Shown here: positions 26,001 to 33,540 of the stretch, piece after piece
Layout of the letters: every line of letters begins with the position of its first letter
Position numbering within the stretch: the first letter of the stretch is position 1
NCBI GenBank assembly: GCA_959347315.1
Contig: OY365810.1
Location: forward strand, 27,604,585 to 27,668,584
DNA length: 64,000 nt
Direction of reading: 5' to 3'
Source: Bimastos eiseni
Taxonomy: Eukaryota; Annelida; Clitellata; Crassiclitellata; Lumbricidae
Notes under the pieces: model-generated
Told to the model about the DNA's origin: nothing
Seen by the model: the letters and a program-made list of their open reading frames with translations, nothing else
The model's database searches: none
Translations under genes and position numbers: made by a program

Positions 26001-28895
26001 TCTCTACCATCAGTCATTGTCGTCATCATCATCATCTTCATCATTGTTATCATCATCAGCACCATCACCATGCAATGTGATCGAAAATGGCACAGCTCCG
26101 TGTAAGCAGCACTTTCAACTATTGCTCTGATCACCACTTTGCTTGTCTAGTGCATTAGGGATATATTGGCATATGTTTCATAGGAATCTATTCACTGCAC
26201 GTCAGTTGGGCCGATAGAGATGTAATTGGTTCACCATACAAAGTGACTGTTATGCCTGGAGCTGATGCAAAGAAGGTGCTGTGTGTTGGAGAAAGTCTGC
26301 GGTCAGGAGGAATTGTTGGTCAAGAATTACGTACAACGATAGACACACGAAAGGCCGGACCAGGTATATACATTGCATTAGAGAAAGATAATTACGTTGG
26401 TTAAATAATTGATAATCTAGATACTTACTATAGAAACTTTAAGTACCCTTTGAAGATGATGTTGGTTTGTTTTTGATGACCAGTCATTGATACATGGGCA
26501 TCCATTGGAATTTTTGTAGGGAAACAAAGTTTTAAATTGTTGGCACAGGGAGTAACGATGGTGCAGAAAACAACCAGTTTTGTCACTGTCTGTGCTACGT
26601 TCCTTGATTAAACGGTCTGGTCTTGATCCAAACAGCCACTAGTGTTTCTGGATGAATTTGACATGATATAGGGCCTGTTGTTAGCTTTCTGTTGTTGCCT
26701 TTTTTAGCAAAGGTGTTTTATCACATTGATAATCATGTTGTAATAATCATAATAATTAAAGTATTTTACTTGAGTAAAATATTCGTAAAATAAAGAGGGA
26801 GCAAATGCGCCCCTTCAGTACATTAAAGAAAGATAATTATGCTCCCTATGTGCAAACACATGAGTTGATCTGGTTGAGCTCTTAACTCCTAAGCTCTTTG
26901 GTCCAGGTGAACTGACAGCACAATGTGCTGGTCCAACCAGATATGACGAATGTAGTCTGATCGACAACCGAAATGGAACTTTCACTCTGACCATTAAACC
27001 ACTGGAGGCTGGCAAACATACCCTGGAAGTCAAATACAACAACGAACACGTCCTTGGTTTGTTTGCTTTTACGTATTTGGCTGCTATAGTTTAGGCTGGA
27101 ACAACATTTTATATGAAATTATTTTCATAGCACTTTGCCTGACTATCAAGTGTCATTATTCTGAAATTTCATTTAAATTGATAGTTATCTACATGAATTA
27201 TGTCAAACTATATATAGACACGTTTTTTAATTACTCTTTTGTGTACATTCAGATGCGAAAAGAGGACAAGATACATAATAATAGAGTATTTGACATACTA
27301 AAATTAGCTAAATAAAGATCACAGGAGATCCATAGGTTGCACCTATACCCAAAAGTACAAGAAAAATGCTGAGAGTAAGTTAGAGTGAGATAGAGGCAAT
27401 GACACACAGCAAAAGGTAAAGAAATAGAAGAAGAGGGAGAAAGACAAACAGACACTGCAGACAGACAGTCAGAGAGAGGGGTAGGAAGAGTTAGATATGG
27501 AAACAGAGAAAGGCAGAAGAGAACAGAAATTATTTGTTCAAGCAAATATTTATCCTAAGTGGTATCATTTAGGTTTGTATAATTTGTACTTCAGGAAAGC
27601 TTCTTAATCGTGGGTCATGTGAATGTTCACTGTTATGGTGCATTCATTACCTCGCTGAAAGACGCAATAGTGCTAATTTTAAGTGTTCTTTAAACAGGAA
27701 GTCCATTCACACTTAAGATCGCTGGGGTGCCAGATCCATCGAAAGTCCGCGTGACTGGACCAGGAATCCAGGATGGATACCTGGATAATTTTCGGAGCCA
27801 CTTCTTTGTGGACACACATGGTGCTGGAGGTGGTGCACTTGAGGTGACAATTCGAGGGCCCAAAGGTTTGTTCTTGGCAGTCAGAACTATAACAGAATTC
27901 AAAACAGAATTCATCATCTTAAGCCTTTTAGAACAAATCAAGAAAATCCCTGACCCAGTGATACACCTGTCCACTAACTCTTAATTAGGGTCAGCCAGGT
28001 AGGCTTCTTCCAAGCTATAGACTCACCTCTTCAAGAACTTCTACCCGACTCGCCTGTGAATAAGTTAGTTCCTGCGACTTAGCTTTTGTAGGTGCTGTAG
28101 AAATGTTGAGATTATGATTACAAAAGCTATATACCATATACCTTCCAATTCTCAACCAAAACGACATGATCCTTTAACATCAGCTCTGCTCCTTTGACCC
28201 TCTGGAAACTTTAGAAGTGTGGAGATTATGGTTTATTATATACGACTGAATTATGTAAATATGTCTTGCCCATTTAGGCCTCACTGTTTCTCTTATGTAA
28301 TTCATTCGGTTGACTTCTATAGCATCGTTATGCACAATTATGCCTCCTCATAAGGTCACCCCCCATACAACATGTGATCCAAGCCACATGACCTCACTTC
28401 ATCTAGAGCTGATGCCTCCTAGAAGTGTACCAAGAGAACTTATAATATGCAGACGTTTTATGACTGTTAAAATTTGTGCTATTATTTATACCTCTTGTAA
28501 GCTGTTGTGCATTTGCTGGTAGTCTAATAAAGAATATTCTTACTCACTTACAGTGCCACAATTGATCATCATTTCAAGTGAAACTGTGGTAATGTATTGT
28601 AATGCCTACATTGGAGAAACTTGGTCGAATTTCTACATAACATGTACATCTGTGTGTGCATATAAATACATCTGTTATTTAAACCAGAGATATGACTGTG
28701 TATTTATATTTGTTGTTTTTCTAACCAGCGGGTTTTCGAGTCGATATGCAGAGATCGAACGAGAGGGATCGTACAATCGTCTGTCGCTATGATCCCTCTG
28801 AACCTGGCGTCTATAAAATCTGTGTCCGCTGGTCTGGAGTAGACGTTCCAGGAAGTCCGTTCCGTGTTAACATCATGGATCGAGCGGAGGAATAG
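4926..28895 (+). CDS. FLN: filamin, C-terminal part (23 exons, 5' end outside window)
   Basis: Filamins are cytoplasmic actin cross-linkers: an N-terminal actin-binding domain, a rod of about 95-residue immunoglobulin (filamin/ABP280) repeats, hinges, and a C-terminal repeat that dimerises. The exons joined here read open for about 1,150 residues and show the family signature repeatedly: AGEGQLEIMVN-like strands, G.Y.V.Y.P, then VPGSPF.V at each domain end. One partial and eleven complete repeats are visible. A roughly 60-residue Thr/Ser/Gly-rich linker in the 348-nt exon acts as a hinge, and three repeats follow it before the stop TAG at 28893. Vertebrate filamins have nine repeats after hinge 1 and one after hinge 2, so the layout here differs. 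All introns are phase 1. The calponin-homology domains and earlier repeats must lie to the left. The paralogue cannot be assigned; invertebrates commonly have one or few filamins. Exon limits come from reading frame plus GT/AG sites. Confidence 0.93.
5643..5792 (+). CDS. FLN: filamin exon 2 of window (end of repeat a, start of repeat b)
   Basis: This 150-nt phase 1-1 exon starts after ATTCAG with GSPYTMEVIDAS, the usual end of a filamin repeat. It continues with the opening strands of the next repeat (SFFLNLGINGSAADIKVIIT). The donor is AT|GTGCGT, which is non-consensus at the third and fifth positions but keeps frame with the next exon. Confidence 0.85.
5793..10115 (+). other. large filamin intron with decayed LINE 3' ends
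   Basis: This 4.3-kb intron is the largest in the visible gene. At 6424-6560 is a stretch resembling the 3' end of the LINE at 59.7-59.9 kb (GCCCTGTTAGCGGGACC, then a T-rich and TTATGG-like tail). At 6990-7610 is a broken C-terminal reverse-transcriptase-like stretch followed by the repeat at 7411-7609. The rest, including 7620-10110, is AT-rich sequence without a recognisable gene; weak B-box-like GGTTCGGTTTCC occurs near 8500. Confidence 0.5.
7411..7609 (+). repeat. dispersed repeat copy A, probably a LINE 3' end
   Basis: About 200 bp align by eye with 10243-10441 at roughly three quarters identity. They share GAAATCTGCAATTCTCAATG, TTACTTTATGATCAGGTTAG and a terminal TTATAAAG...ATAAATGTTAGATGACGATTATGATT that resembles the 3' end of a LINE or dependent SINE. 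The copies sit on either side of filamin exon 3. Confidence 0.7.
10116..10199 (+). CDS. FLN: filamin exon 3 of window (middle of repeat b)
   Basis: This 84-nt phase 1-1 exon lies between TTATAG and GTAAGG. It encodes SPRGVEVPAAILDNRNG and NVTVEFIPTEVG, the middle strands of a filamin repeat. Exons of exactly 84 nt recur at the same domain position at 14438 and 17476. Confidence 0.9.
10243..10830 (+). mobile_element. LINE remnants in filamin intron (repeat copy B plus RT C-terminus)
   Basis: The first 200 bp are the partner of the repeat at 7411. The next stretch at 10437-10625 reads SIWNDLPMDIRNLPSIVLFKSQ, resembling the WN.LP..IR...SL..FK motif at the C-terminal end of non-LTR reverse transcriptases. 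It is short and has no intact catalytic part. This is a decayed, 5'-truncated insertion. Confidence 0.5.
10902..11042 (+). CDS. FLN: filamin exon 4 of window (end of repeat b, start of repeat c)
   Basis: This 141-nt phase 1-1 exon lies between AAATAG and GTAAGT. It encodes GEHQVDVYYFGKPVARSPF (domain end) and then TKINVTNLPNTGAVGKQVDF, the opening strand of the next repeat. Confidence 0.92.
11560..11905 (+). mobile_element. LINE 3' end with (TGAT)n tail
   Basis: At 11710-11779 the plus strand reads RAFSVAGPSIWNFLPSELHL, the conserved C-terminal signature of animal non-LTR reverse transcriptases. It is followed by a short 3' UTR (CTGAGTAGGTTCATCGAAGG) and a TGATTGATTGAT tail at about 11885-11900. 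Related 3' ends are at 15030-15125 and 43340-43620 on the minus strand. The rest of this intron (11043-12717) shows nothing else I recognise. Confidence 0.72.
12718..12885 (+). CDS. FLN: filamin exon 5 of window (repeat c)
   Basis: This 168-nt phase 1-1 exon lies between TTTGCAG and GTGAGT. It encodes DASLAGSGNIEIMVNDGSV through VDAIPHYIQIRFNGFEVPG, which is most of a filamin repeat. The next intron (12886-13643) is AT-rich and otherwise featureless. Confidence 0.93.
13644..13787 (+). CDS. FLN: filamin exon 6 of window (end of repeat c, start of repeat d)
   Basis: This 144-nt phase 1-1 exon starts after TTGCAG and ends before GTGAAT. It encodes GSPWKIEVRNPANVTVD (domain end) and then SEFEVHTGTVHGDIQVNTTG, the start of repeat d. 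Confidence 0.9.
14165..14407 (-). mobile_element. tRNA-derived SINE, copy 1
   Basis: Read on the minus strand this matches the SINEs at 22835 and 39271: a degenerate tRNA-like head, the conserved core with GCACAATTGCTCTGCAGTAC, then CTTCTGAG, GGAAGAAGGG and an AATAAA-type tail. Its head lies about 30 bp upstream of filamin exon 7. It is more diverged than the other two copies; for example its B box reads AGGTTTGACCCTC. Confidence 0.8.
14438..14521 (+). CDS. FLN: filamin exon 7 of window (middle of repeat d)
   Basis: This 84-nt phase 1-1 exon lies between GTTGTAG and GTACGT. It encodes GPSGRITRAGVFNM and GLHRVEYMPMESG. A SINE on the opposite strand ends just upstream of its splice acceptor. 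Confidence 0.9.
15030..15125 (-). mobile_element. LINE 3' tail fragment with (AATG)n
   Basis: On the minus strand this reads GCGCTCCTGAGTAGGTTCTTG, GGGGCACTATACAAATG and then repeated AATG. It is the same 3' UTR and tail type as at 11843-11905 and 43340. It lies in the intron 14522-15686, which otherwise shows nothing I recognise. Confidence 0.6.
15687..15824 (+). CDS. FLN: filamin exon 8 of window (end of repeat d, start of repeat e)
   Basis: This 138-nt phase 1-1 exon starts after GAATAG and ends before GTAGGT. It encodes GVHQLEVLYDGVLVPGSPF (domain end) and then VSPVNVGVVGVPVEFS, the start of repeat e. Confidence 0.92.
16094..16261 (+). CDS. FLN: filamin exon 9 of window (repeat e)
   Basis: This 168-nt phase 1-1 exon lies between TTGCAG and GTACGT. 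It encodes DVSRAGEGQLEIMVN through PREPIPHIVEIKFNGEPIP. It is very close in sequence and identical in length to exon 5, supporting origin by cassette duplication. Confidence 0.94.
16608..16769 (+). CDS. FLN: filamin exon 10 of window (end of repeat e, start of repeat f)
   Basis: This 162-nt phase 1-1 exon lies between TTGACAG and AT|GTAGGC. It begins QGYLTIPIMDPS, where a filamin repeat would normally read GSPF, so the last strand of repeat e has diverged. It continues with SYFQLHKTQSMAEADLEVKV, the start of repeat f. The following intron, 16770-17475, is AT-rich with a short TG run near 16918. Confidence 0.85.
17476..17559 (+). CDS. FLN: filamin exon 11 of window (middle of repeat f)
   Basis: This 84-nt phase 1-1 exon lies between TTTTAG and GTAATT. 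It encodes SPTGELVPARMVLQPDG and DYKVEYSSRFTG. It is the third exon of exactly this size at the same domain position. Confidence 0.9.
17731..17795 (+). mobile_element. tRNA-like SINE head, second family
   Basis: It has an A-box-like GTGGTTAGCATG (about 17737-17748), a loop around TGACTGTCAA, and an exact B box GGTTCAAATCC at 17773-17783. The flanks do not pair as a tRNA acceptor stem, so this is a SINE-type tRNA relic. Downstream sequence to about 18540 has an open but unrecognised frame and is probably other repeat material. Confidence 0.55.
18720..19035 (+). mobile_element. probable retroelement 3' end with (TTTGA)n tail
   Basis: A pyrimidine-rich stretch ends in ATTACAAAATAAATACTTTG followed by repeated TTTGA, the form of a non-LTR element 3' terminus. 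No reverse-transcriptase motif was seen. It ends about 65 bp before filamin exon 12, in the intron 17560-19101. Confidence 0.4.
19102..19239 (+). CDS. FLN: filamin exon 12 of window (end of repeat f, start of repeat g)
   Basis: This 138-nt phase 1-1 exon lies between GCCATAG and GTAAGA. It encodes GRHTVEITHLGVAIMGSPF (domain end) and then IRVEGNRTGMVGKRMEFD. The next intron, 19240-20227, contains several copies of a short GACATGCCA/TGGCATGTC-type motif at 19320-19455 and nothing else recognised. Confidence 0.92.
20228..20401 (+). CDS. FLN: filamin exon 13 of window (repeat g)
   Basis: This 174-nt phase 1-1 exon lies between ATTTCAG and GTTAGT. It encodes RHLAGKAEMKLQITGPRG through EPGIYKIDITYGGLDVPG. 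The following intron, 20402-20955, has a minus-strand GTTCGAATC box near 20625, a plus-strand one near 20670, and a duplicated phrase GGGATCTGATRTAATCA at 20459 and 20820, all suggestive of SINE debris. Confidence 0.93.
20956..21099 (+). CDS. FLN: filamin exon 14 of window (end of repeat g, start of repeat h)
   Basis: This 144-nt phase 1-1 exon lies between TTTCAG and GTGAGT. It encodes GCPIKQEITDNSLINAHGEG and then QVATFYVDSRGQRGDLAVQV. The usual GSPF is GCPI here. The intron 21100-21846 contains an ATA/AATAAT microsatellite at about 21640-21685. Confidence 0.91.
21847..21972 (+). CDS. FLN: filamin exon 15 of window (repeat h)
   Basis: This 126-nt phase 1-1 exon lies between TTACAG and AAG|GTCCAC. 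It encodes GPKSISKCNIEHDVGGQYKV through DVYVRWNGQEIEG. The donor is weak, but the frame and the domain continue exactly into exon 16 (GSPF). The intron 21973-22601 shows nothing I recognise. Confidence 0.88.
22602..22748 (+). CDS. FLN: filamin exon 16 of window (end of repeat h, start of repeat i)
   Basis: This 147-nt phase 1-1 exon lies between GTGCAG and GTAGGA. It encodes GSPFHPRVVNPRRVMVIGGW and then LRMNETKTIEFNTSGAGQG, the start of repeat i. Confidence 0.9.
22835..23079 (+). mobile_element. tRNA-derived SINE, copy 2
   Basis: It has an A-box-like TGGCCAGTTGGTTAGAGCGG, a B box GGTTCGAGCTTC, a tRNA-unrelated core with ATTGCTCTGCAGTACAACTG, then CACTTCTGAGCAAAAAG, GAAGAAGGGCGGTATC and an AATG repeat tail. 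It aligns over its whole length with the copy at 39271 and the inverted copy at 14165. It lies in the intron 22749-24218. Confidence 0.88.
23341..23395 (+). mobile_element. LINE 3' tail fragment
   Basis: It reads TTTGAGTAGTCCCCTTGAAT, GGGGCTATACAAATTC and then GAATGAATGA, matching the 3' UTR and tail type at 11843 and 15030. The preceding 200 bp are probably part of the same element, but no clear protein motif was found. Confidence 0.5.
24219..24323 (+). CDS. FLN: filamin exon 17 of window (repeat i)
   Basis: This 105-nt phase 1-1 exon lies between GTGACAG and GTGGGT. It encodes GQLSAELVGPGGNLPIDVIQ and RYAVSFVPVLEG. The next intron, 24324-24935, is AT-rich and featureless. Confidence 0.9.
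24936..25283 (+). CDS. FLN: filamin exon 18 of window (end of repeat i, hinge, start of repeat j)
   Basis: This 348-nt exon is the longest visible. It starts GDYYLRIFWNGSLLERCP, ending repeat i without the usual SPF. It then passes into about 60 residues rich in Thr, Ser, Gly and charged residues (for example REIKTTTTKTSGAANGAEHA), and enters the next repeat at VVMNGMGLQQAIVNKKAEF. In filamins such linkers between repeats are flexible hinges and protease targets. An internal GTAAGA at 25016 could serve as a donor but would break phase with the next exon. Confidence 0.88.
25613..25717 (+). CDS. FLN: filamin exon 19 of window (repeat j)
   Basis: This 105-nt phase 1-1 exon lies between TTGCAG and GTAAAT. 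It encodes EPRVTLTGVNGEVNVVCERI and QKYRCTYIPKQQG. The next intron, 25718-26183, contains an ATC/CAT-rich microsatellite at about 26010-26070. Confidence 0.9.
26184..26363 (+). CDS. FLN: filamin exon 20 of window (end of repeat j, start of repeat k)
   Basis: This 180-nt phase 1-1 exon lies between TCATAG and GTATAT. It encodes IYSLHVSWADRDVIGSPYKV and then CVGESLRSGGIVGQELRTTI. The next intron, 26364-26906, shows nothing recognised. Confidence 0.9.
26907..27056 (+). CDS. FLN: filamin exon 21 of window (repeat k)
   Basis: This 150-nt phase 1-1 exon lies between GTCCAG and GTTTGT. It encodes GELTAQCAGPTRYDECSLID through GKHTLEVKYNNEHVLG. The next intron, 27057-27697, includes a purine-rich AGAGAGA stretch at about 27365-27520. 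Confidence 0.9.
27698..27865 (+). CDS. FLN: filamin exon 22 of window (end of repeat k, start of last repeat)
   Basis: This 168-nt phase 1-1 exon lies between AAACAG and GTTTGT. It encodes GSPFTLKIAGVPDPSKVRVT, then GPGIQDGYLDNFRSHFFVDT and GAGGGALEVTIRGPK. In the family, the last repeat is the dimerisation domain. The next intron (27866-28728) ends with a retroelement-like tail at about 28470-28558 (TAATAAAGAATATTCTTACT). Confidence 0.92.
28729..28895 (+). CDS. FLN: filamin last coding exon (end of C-terminal repeat)
   Basis: This terminal exon follows CTAACCAG. It encodes GFRVDMQRSNERDRTIVCRY through DVPGSPFRVNIMDRAEE and stops at TAG 28893-28895. The protein ends seven residues after PFRV, as expected for a filamin dimerisation repeat. 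Confidence 0.95.
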
Positions 28896-29110
28896 GACTG
28901 TGACTTGGCTGCGAGTGGTGCTCAATTGGAGAAATCAAGGCTTTGGCTCAGTTTAGGTTTCATGCATTGTAATTTCTTAGAATGGAGGAAGAAAGCTCAG
29001 ATTTTGCAATTTCTCATTTATACATTGAAGTACGTGTTGCTTCTCAATTAAATTTTTCAATGCAAAAGTTCCATAAGTTATTTCATGTATACTATCATAT
29101 TATTAATAAA
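28896..29110 (+). other. filamin 3' UTR with candidate poly(A) signals
   Basis: Downstream of the stop, ATTAAA lies at 29047-29052 and AATAAA at 29105-29110. Either could direct cleavage. The true transcript end cannot be fixed from sequence alone. Confidence 0.45.
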
Positions 29111-30500
29111 TTGCTATTATCATCATAATTAGCAATATTAGACTGTAAATTTTACAGTGAATGCTATGGTGCTTTGGTCTGGTGCATGCAGTATAACCAA
29201 TGGCATCATGTATGGCACAAGTATCAAGCCAAGTATGCCAGTATAATCCAGGAGGTCGGTCTCCTGGTACACAGACAGACAGACAGACAGACTGTGGTGG
29301 CTTAACTTGCTCTGAGATTGACTTTGAGTGGAAACTGATATAAGAGAAAGAGCCAAACAGTGGGTGGAACAATTTTGAAGTGTGTTGGACAGTAATGCTG
29401 GAAATGGTTATTTATGCATACCAATAGGACATGTTAGTTTGTGAGATAAACTGTAAATTTATTTATAAGAGATACGTTATTTTTAGGTTAAAAGTTTCTG
29501 CTTGGGGCTGCATTGGAGCAGCCATTTTTTTTCTCAAGTATGTGAGATAAACTCGAGACCAGTTTGCAGAATGTATGATCATATACAGTGTGTATAGTTT
29601 CGTGACTCCTTCAACAATGCCGAGATGTCATAGGATTTTGTGAAATGAAGAACAACAAAAAACAATTGCATGTTATAATAATTTAAATGCCTTATATGAT
29701 CTTATATGTGGACTTCATTAATATTATTAGTTATAATAACTGTTACTTAGTTTTAATTAAGTCGATATGAACATAAGATGCAAGTTCTGTAGTTTTAGCA
29801 ACTGGAAATGTTAACGAAAATTAAGCTTGTTTGTAAATAGTAATTTAATCACAAAATGTTTAGTAGTAATATACATGCAACTAATTAATGTATTAGTTTT
29901 TACAGAAAATCTACCACAACTTTGTTAAATGTTTATGATTATAAATCATGACATTTGTTAATGAAGCAAACCTATAAATACATGTGTAACACAGCAATGA
30001 TATTTTGGTGACATTTTGAAGTGATCTGACTTGTTCTAACAGCCAGAAGAGTTTGCAACCGAAGTAAACTCATTCAAGTTGTGAGTGTTGATGGTTCTTG
30101 TTGAAGCGTTCAGAATATGCAATATCTTCCAGTTTTAAAGAATAAACTTTTCAATGGCGTAAATTTTTATGAATTAGCAGAAAATTGGTTTCAGAACCAT
30201 GAAGTTCTTTCTGGCAGTGAACATGATTGTATTGACCTGTTGTATGATTGGCTTTTGTGTGTTGCTTTCTGGAAACCGCATCTCTGCATTTGTAGATGTG
30301 TGTGCCTCTCACAGATGGCGAATACAGGAATGCACTGAAAAAATTGTCTGCATTCTAATACTGGTAATTGAAACGGTTTGCCCACTAAGGATATCCAAAA
30401 AGAGACCAATGCCAAAAGGGAACAATGTGGGTAGTAGGGTGCAGAGTGGAATGCTCTGAATTTGTGGTGTCAGTGTGAAACGATAGCAGTCACTGGTACT
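29111..30500. other. intergenic, no gene recognised
   Basis: This is AT-rich sequence downstream of filamin. It has a short CAGA repeat at about 29271-29291 and small open frames without recognisable domains. It may include more of the filamin 3' UTR if the signals upstream are not used. Confidence 0.5.
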
Positions 30501-30509
30501 CCAAGTTGA

Positions 30510-30900
30510 ACCTATAGGAATAATAATAATAATACCATTGCCGATTTATAAAGCGCAATACAACCTAAAACGAAAGTCAGCAGACAGGGTAAGCCTTGGA
30601 AAATAGGAACACTTTCAACTTAGTTTTAAAGGAATATACTTAGTCTAGGGCCAATCTAACGGTAGGTAGGAGACAATGTGGGTAGTGGGGTGTTCCAACA
30701 CCGCGGACCAGCATCCGAGAAAGTGCAGTTGCCGAAACGCGACCTCTTCCTCTACACACGAAGATCGGTCTTCGCAGAGGATTCAAGTCGCAGACCGGAC
30801 CTGGAGGACCAAGTCCCGAAGCAGAAACCGCACAAATATCTGGGGGCTAATCCAATCAAAAAGGAAATCTGTCAAAAACACAAATTTTTACGACATTTAT
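30510..30900 (-). mobile_element. LINE 3' end, decayed
   Basis: Read on the minus strand this gives RFGNCTFSDAGPRCWNTPLP and, after frame breaks, FSKAYPVC-like residues, the C-terminal pattern of a non-LTR reverse transcriptase. An ATTATTATTATT tail follows at 30515-30533. The plus-strand open frames here are antisense shadows. Confidence 0.6.
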
Positions 30901-30989
30901 GTACTATAAAAAAAATTATTTTTAACTGTTGTTTAATGTTCATATGCTGATGATAAACCCTAAAGCACTTAAATTTGTTAATCCCAGTA

Positions 30990-31550
30990 TGATTTCCTGT
31001 CACCACTTTACAGCAAGCTTAGACTAGTGAAGAAATTTGTTAAGACAGTGAACAAAGTGGGAAAGGGGTTCAAGAGTCAACTTAACAGACAAGTTATGTA
31101 ATACCAAGATACGAGAAGGCATATTTGTTGGTTCACAGATCAAGGAACTGATGAATGACATTTACTTTGATGAACTCCTGGATAAACTTGATCTACCTGC
31201 CAAGCAAGCAGTCTTTGTAGGACATTGTAAGCAACTTTCTGGGCAATAAAAATATACCAAATTATGTTCAGCTGGTAGAAAACATATTTCTAACGCTTCA
31301 TGTGATGGAGGTCAAAATACCATTCAAAATACATTTCTTGCATTCCCATCTGGATTTTTCTCAGCAAATCTTAGTGACGTCAGCAATGAACACGGCGAAC
31401 GATTTCATGAGAACATTGCCACAATGGAGACATGATACCATGGGTTTGTTGAGCTTTAATATGCTGAATGATTACTGTTTGAAATTGATCGGAGAGGCTC
31501 CTGATATTGAATGCAAACACAAATCAATTCAGTTTTAGAGTTTCAACAAA
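30990..31550 (+). pseudogene. broken transposon-associated coding relic (HSHLD-type protein)
   Basis: Three frames together give IREGIFVGSQIKELMNDIYF, NYVQLVENIFLTLHVMEVKI, FKIHFLHSHLDF, SNEHGERFHENIATME and MLNDYCLKLIGEAPDIE. These match, from recall, a protein family scattered in many invertebrate genomes with a HSHLDFFP...DEHGERFHQDI core, often annotated as uncharacterised and probably carried by a mobile element. At least three frameshifts or stops (around 31245, 31360 and 31440) break the copy. Its class and activity are unknown to me. Confidence 0.6.
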
Positions 31551-33429
31551 TTGAATTACAAGCACATTGCGCACTAACTGTATGTTTGAGCATTTTTTTA
31601 AAGTATTGTGTACCATATTTCTCAAAATTCCTACATGATATAAATATTCTGAGTAAACCACTGTATTTAGCATGCCAAACTCTACAGAAAACATTTTTGG
31701 AAAGAAAAAGTTAAAAAATTTGTCCAGTGTTCTATTCAGCAGATACGTTTTATTGTCAGACATTTATATCACATTAAATATAACAGAATGAAGAAATCTA
31801 GACAATAAGAAAGAAAATAGTTTCAAAATTGTCAACATCTGATTTGTAACATGTATTATTACATAACTTCCTCAGCAATTGGTCAGATTTTAAATAAATT
31901 AAAATAAACCCCTAATTAAGAAAAGATAACAACCTATATAAGGTAATAGATAATACATGAAAAGATTACAGCTAAAACAGCTTTTTAACAGAAGTTGTCT
32001 AAAAGGTGACAAAGCAACATTGCAAGGGTCATAAATTAACTGATCTATCTACAGCCAGGTACATTCAAATGAACTACCATTATCAATTACTAAGGCTGTC
32101 CTCCTTTACCTTCTATAATTTTGCACCCAATATCTTATGTGCACACAAAAAACAAGATAACACTATTAATTTTGAAAAAAGGATAACTACCAGAAAACTT
32201 TATCTGGATATTCTTTCAATAGCACAGAGCAACAATACCTCACGAAAAATTATAGGCTACATGTCTTGGACAGAAATTTTAATACTAGATTTCTTAAGAC
32301 TTGAATCCTTGCCCATAGGGTAAGTAGAGGCGCTCTTGTCCCTGAATGTCTATCTCATGTGGATTTCATACATCTCAGATACACTGTACTCTTATTGGAA
32401 AACTGTCCCCTTCTCTCATATCTGCACAGGCTGTGCTACCAAGTAAAAAATTGTCTGGTACATCATATTGTAGGCCTATGATTACACAATCAGCAATGTA
32501 ACCACCAAGCAGCAGATCTTACAGACCATCCAATCATAAAAGTGTAACCACAAGTAAAAAATCTTGTCCTGTAACACTAATTACGTTAAGCTGACCATCA
32601 ACCCCCATCACATCTTGGAATGTTTGGTAACATCATGATTGGTGGTCAGATATTTAACATGTTCCAATATGCATGTTGTTTTGCATATCGGAAAGGCCAG
32701 GACTTGATAAACAGGGTTCCGAAATTAACTAGACTGGTCGAGCTCTTAGATGTCATGTGCCTACTATCATTCATTTATTATGACTTCACCTTCCTTACTG
32801 ATTGACAGATTTCCTCAGTTAAATTTGACTCCTGTTGAACTTGTTATCAGCTGTAATTTGAATGCAGTTGGGATTAATAAACACCAAAATTATTTTGTTA
32901 ATATTATCACAATATATCATCCTTCATTTCGATAAAAGTTTTATAATAACTGCTTTCTACTCTACAATTATTTCTGGAGGCAACCCTTGCGGGAACAACC
33001 TCTGGCGGCCAGCTAAAAGGCATGGCAATCTAAATCTAAGCGAATGGCCAGATTGGTTGCCCTTGAATCTGTCCTTGCGTTTGCATACAGCTCAGTCTGC
33101 AGTAATTGATAAACTCAAATGAAGCAAATCTCTGATTAACCTGACAGTGTTACTACTAGTTCTGAGCATTCATAAACTTTTCTCCTTTAATTAAAACATA
33201 ATCTGAGGCAATGATCACAGATATCCAATGATATGACTACTACAGGGGTCACTCGGTCCAGGATTCGCAAGTCGCCATCTGCGCCAACGTGTTCATAATA
33301 GGATCGTTCCTCGTGTGGATGACTTTATCTGTTGTGGTTTCATTACTAGGATGCTACATAAAAGTATGAATAGCTAACATAATTATATGATATGAGATGT
33401 GATTCATATCCTGCTATTAATTGAACGTT
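31551..33429. other. intergenic, no gene recognised
   Basis: This is AT-rich DNA with small unrecognised open frames. No splice-compatible domain was seen on either strand. Confidence 0.45.
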
Positions 33430-33540
33430 TCTACTACTAAGCTTTTATTATGTGTACCATGCATGTTAATTATTTGTTTGTACATGCTGTACGATTGCAG
33501 GCGTTATTATTAAAGAAAATACTTACTTACTTAAAAAGGC
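33430..33540 (+). mobile_element. retroelement 3' end with (ACTT)n tail
   Basis: The sequence ends in GTACGATTGCAGGCGTTATT, AAAGAAAATA and CTTACTTACTTA. A close relative ends at 41145 (GCATTTGCAGACGTCTAAAT then ATACTTACTTACTTACTTAC), and a weaker one near 28510-28558. The shared end and tail mark a family of 3' termini. Confidence 0.5.

Noticed and set aside
30676..30950. Plus-strand open frames GVFQHRGPASEKVQLPKRDL
   Set aside because: They are antisense to a reverse-transcriptase C-terminus on the minus strand.
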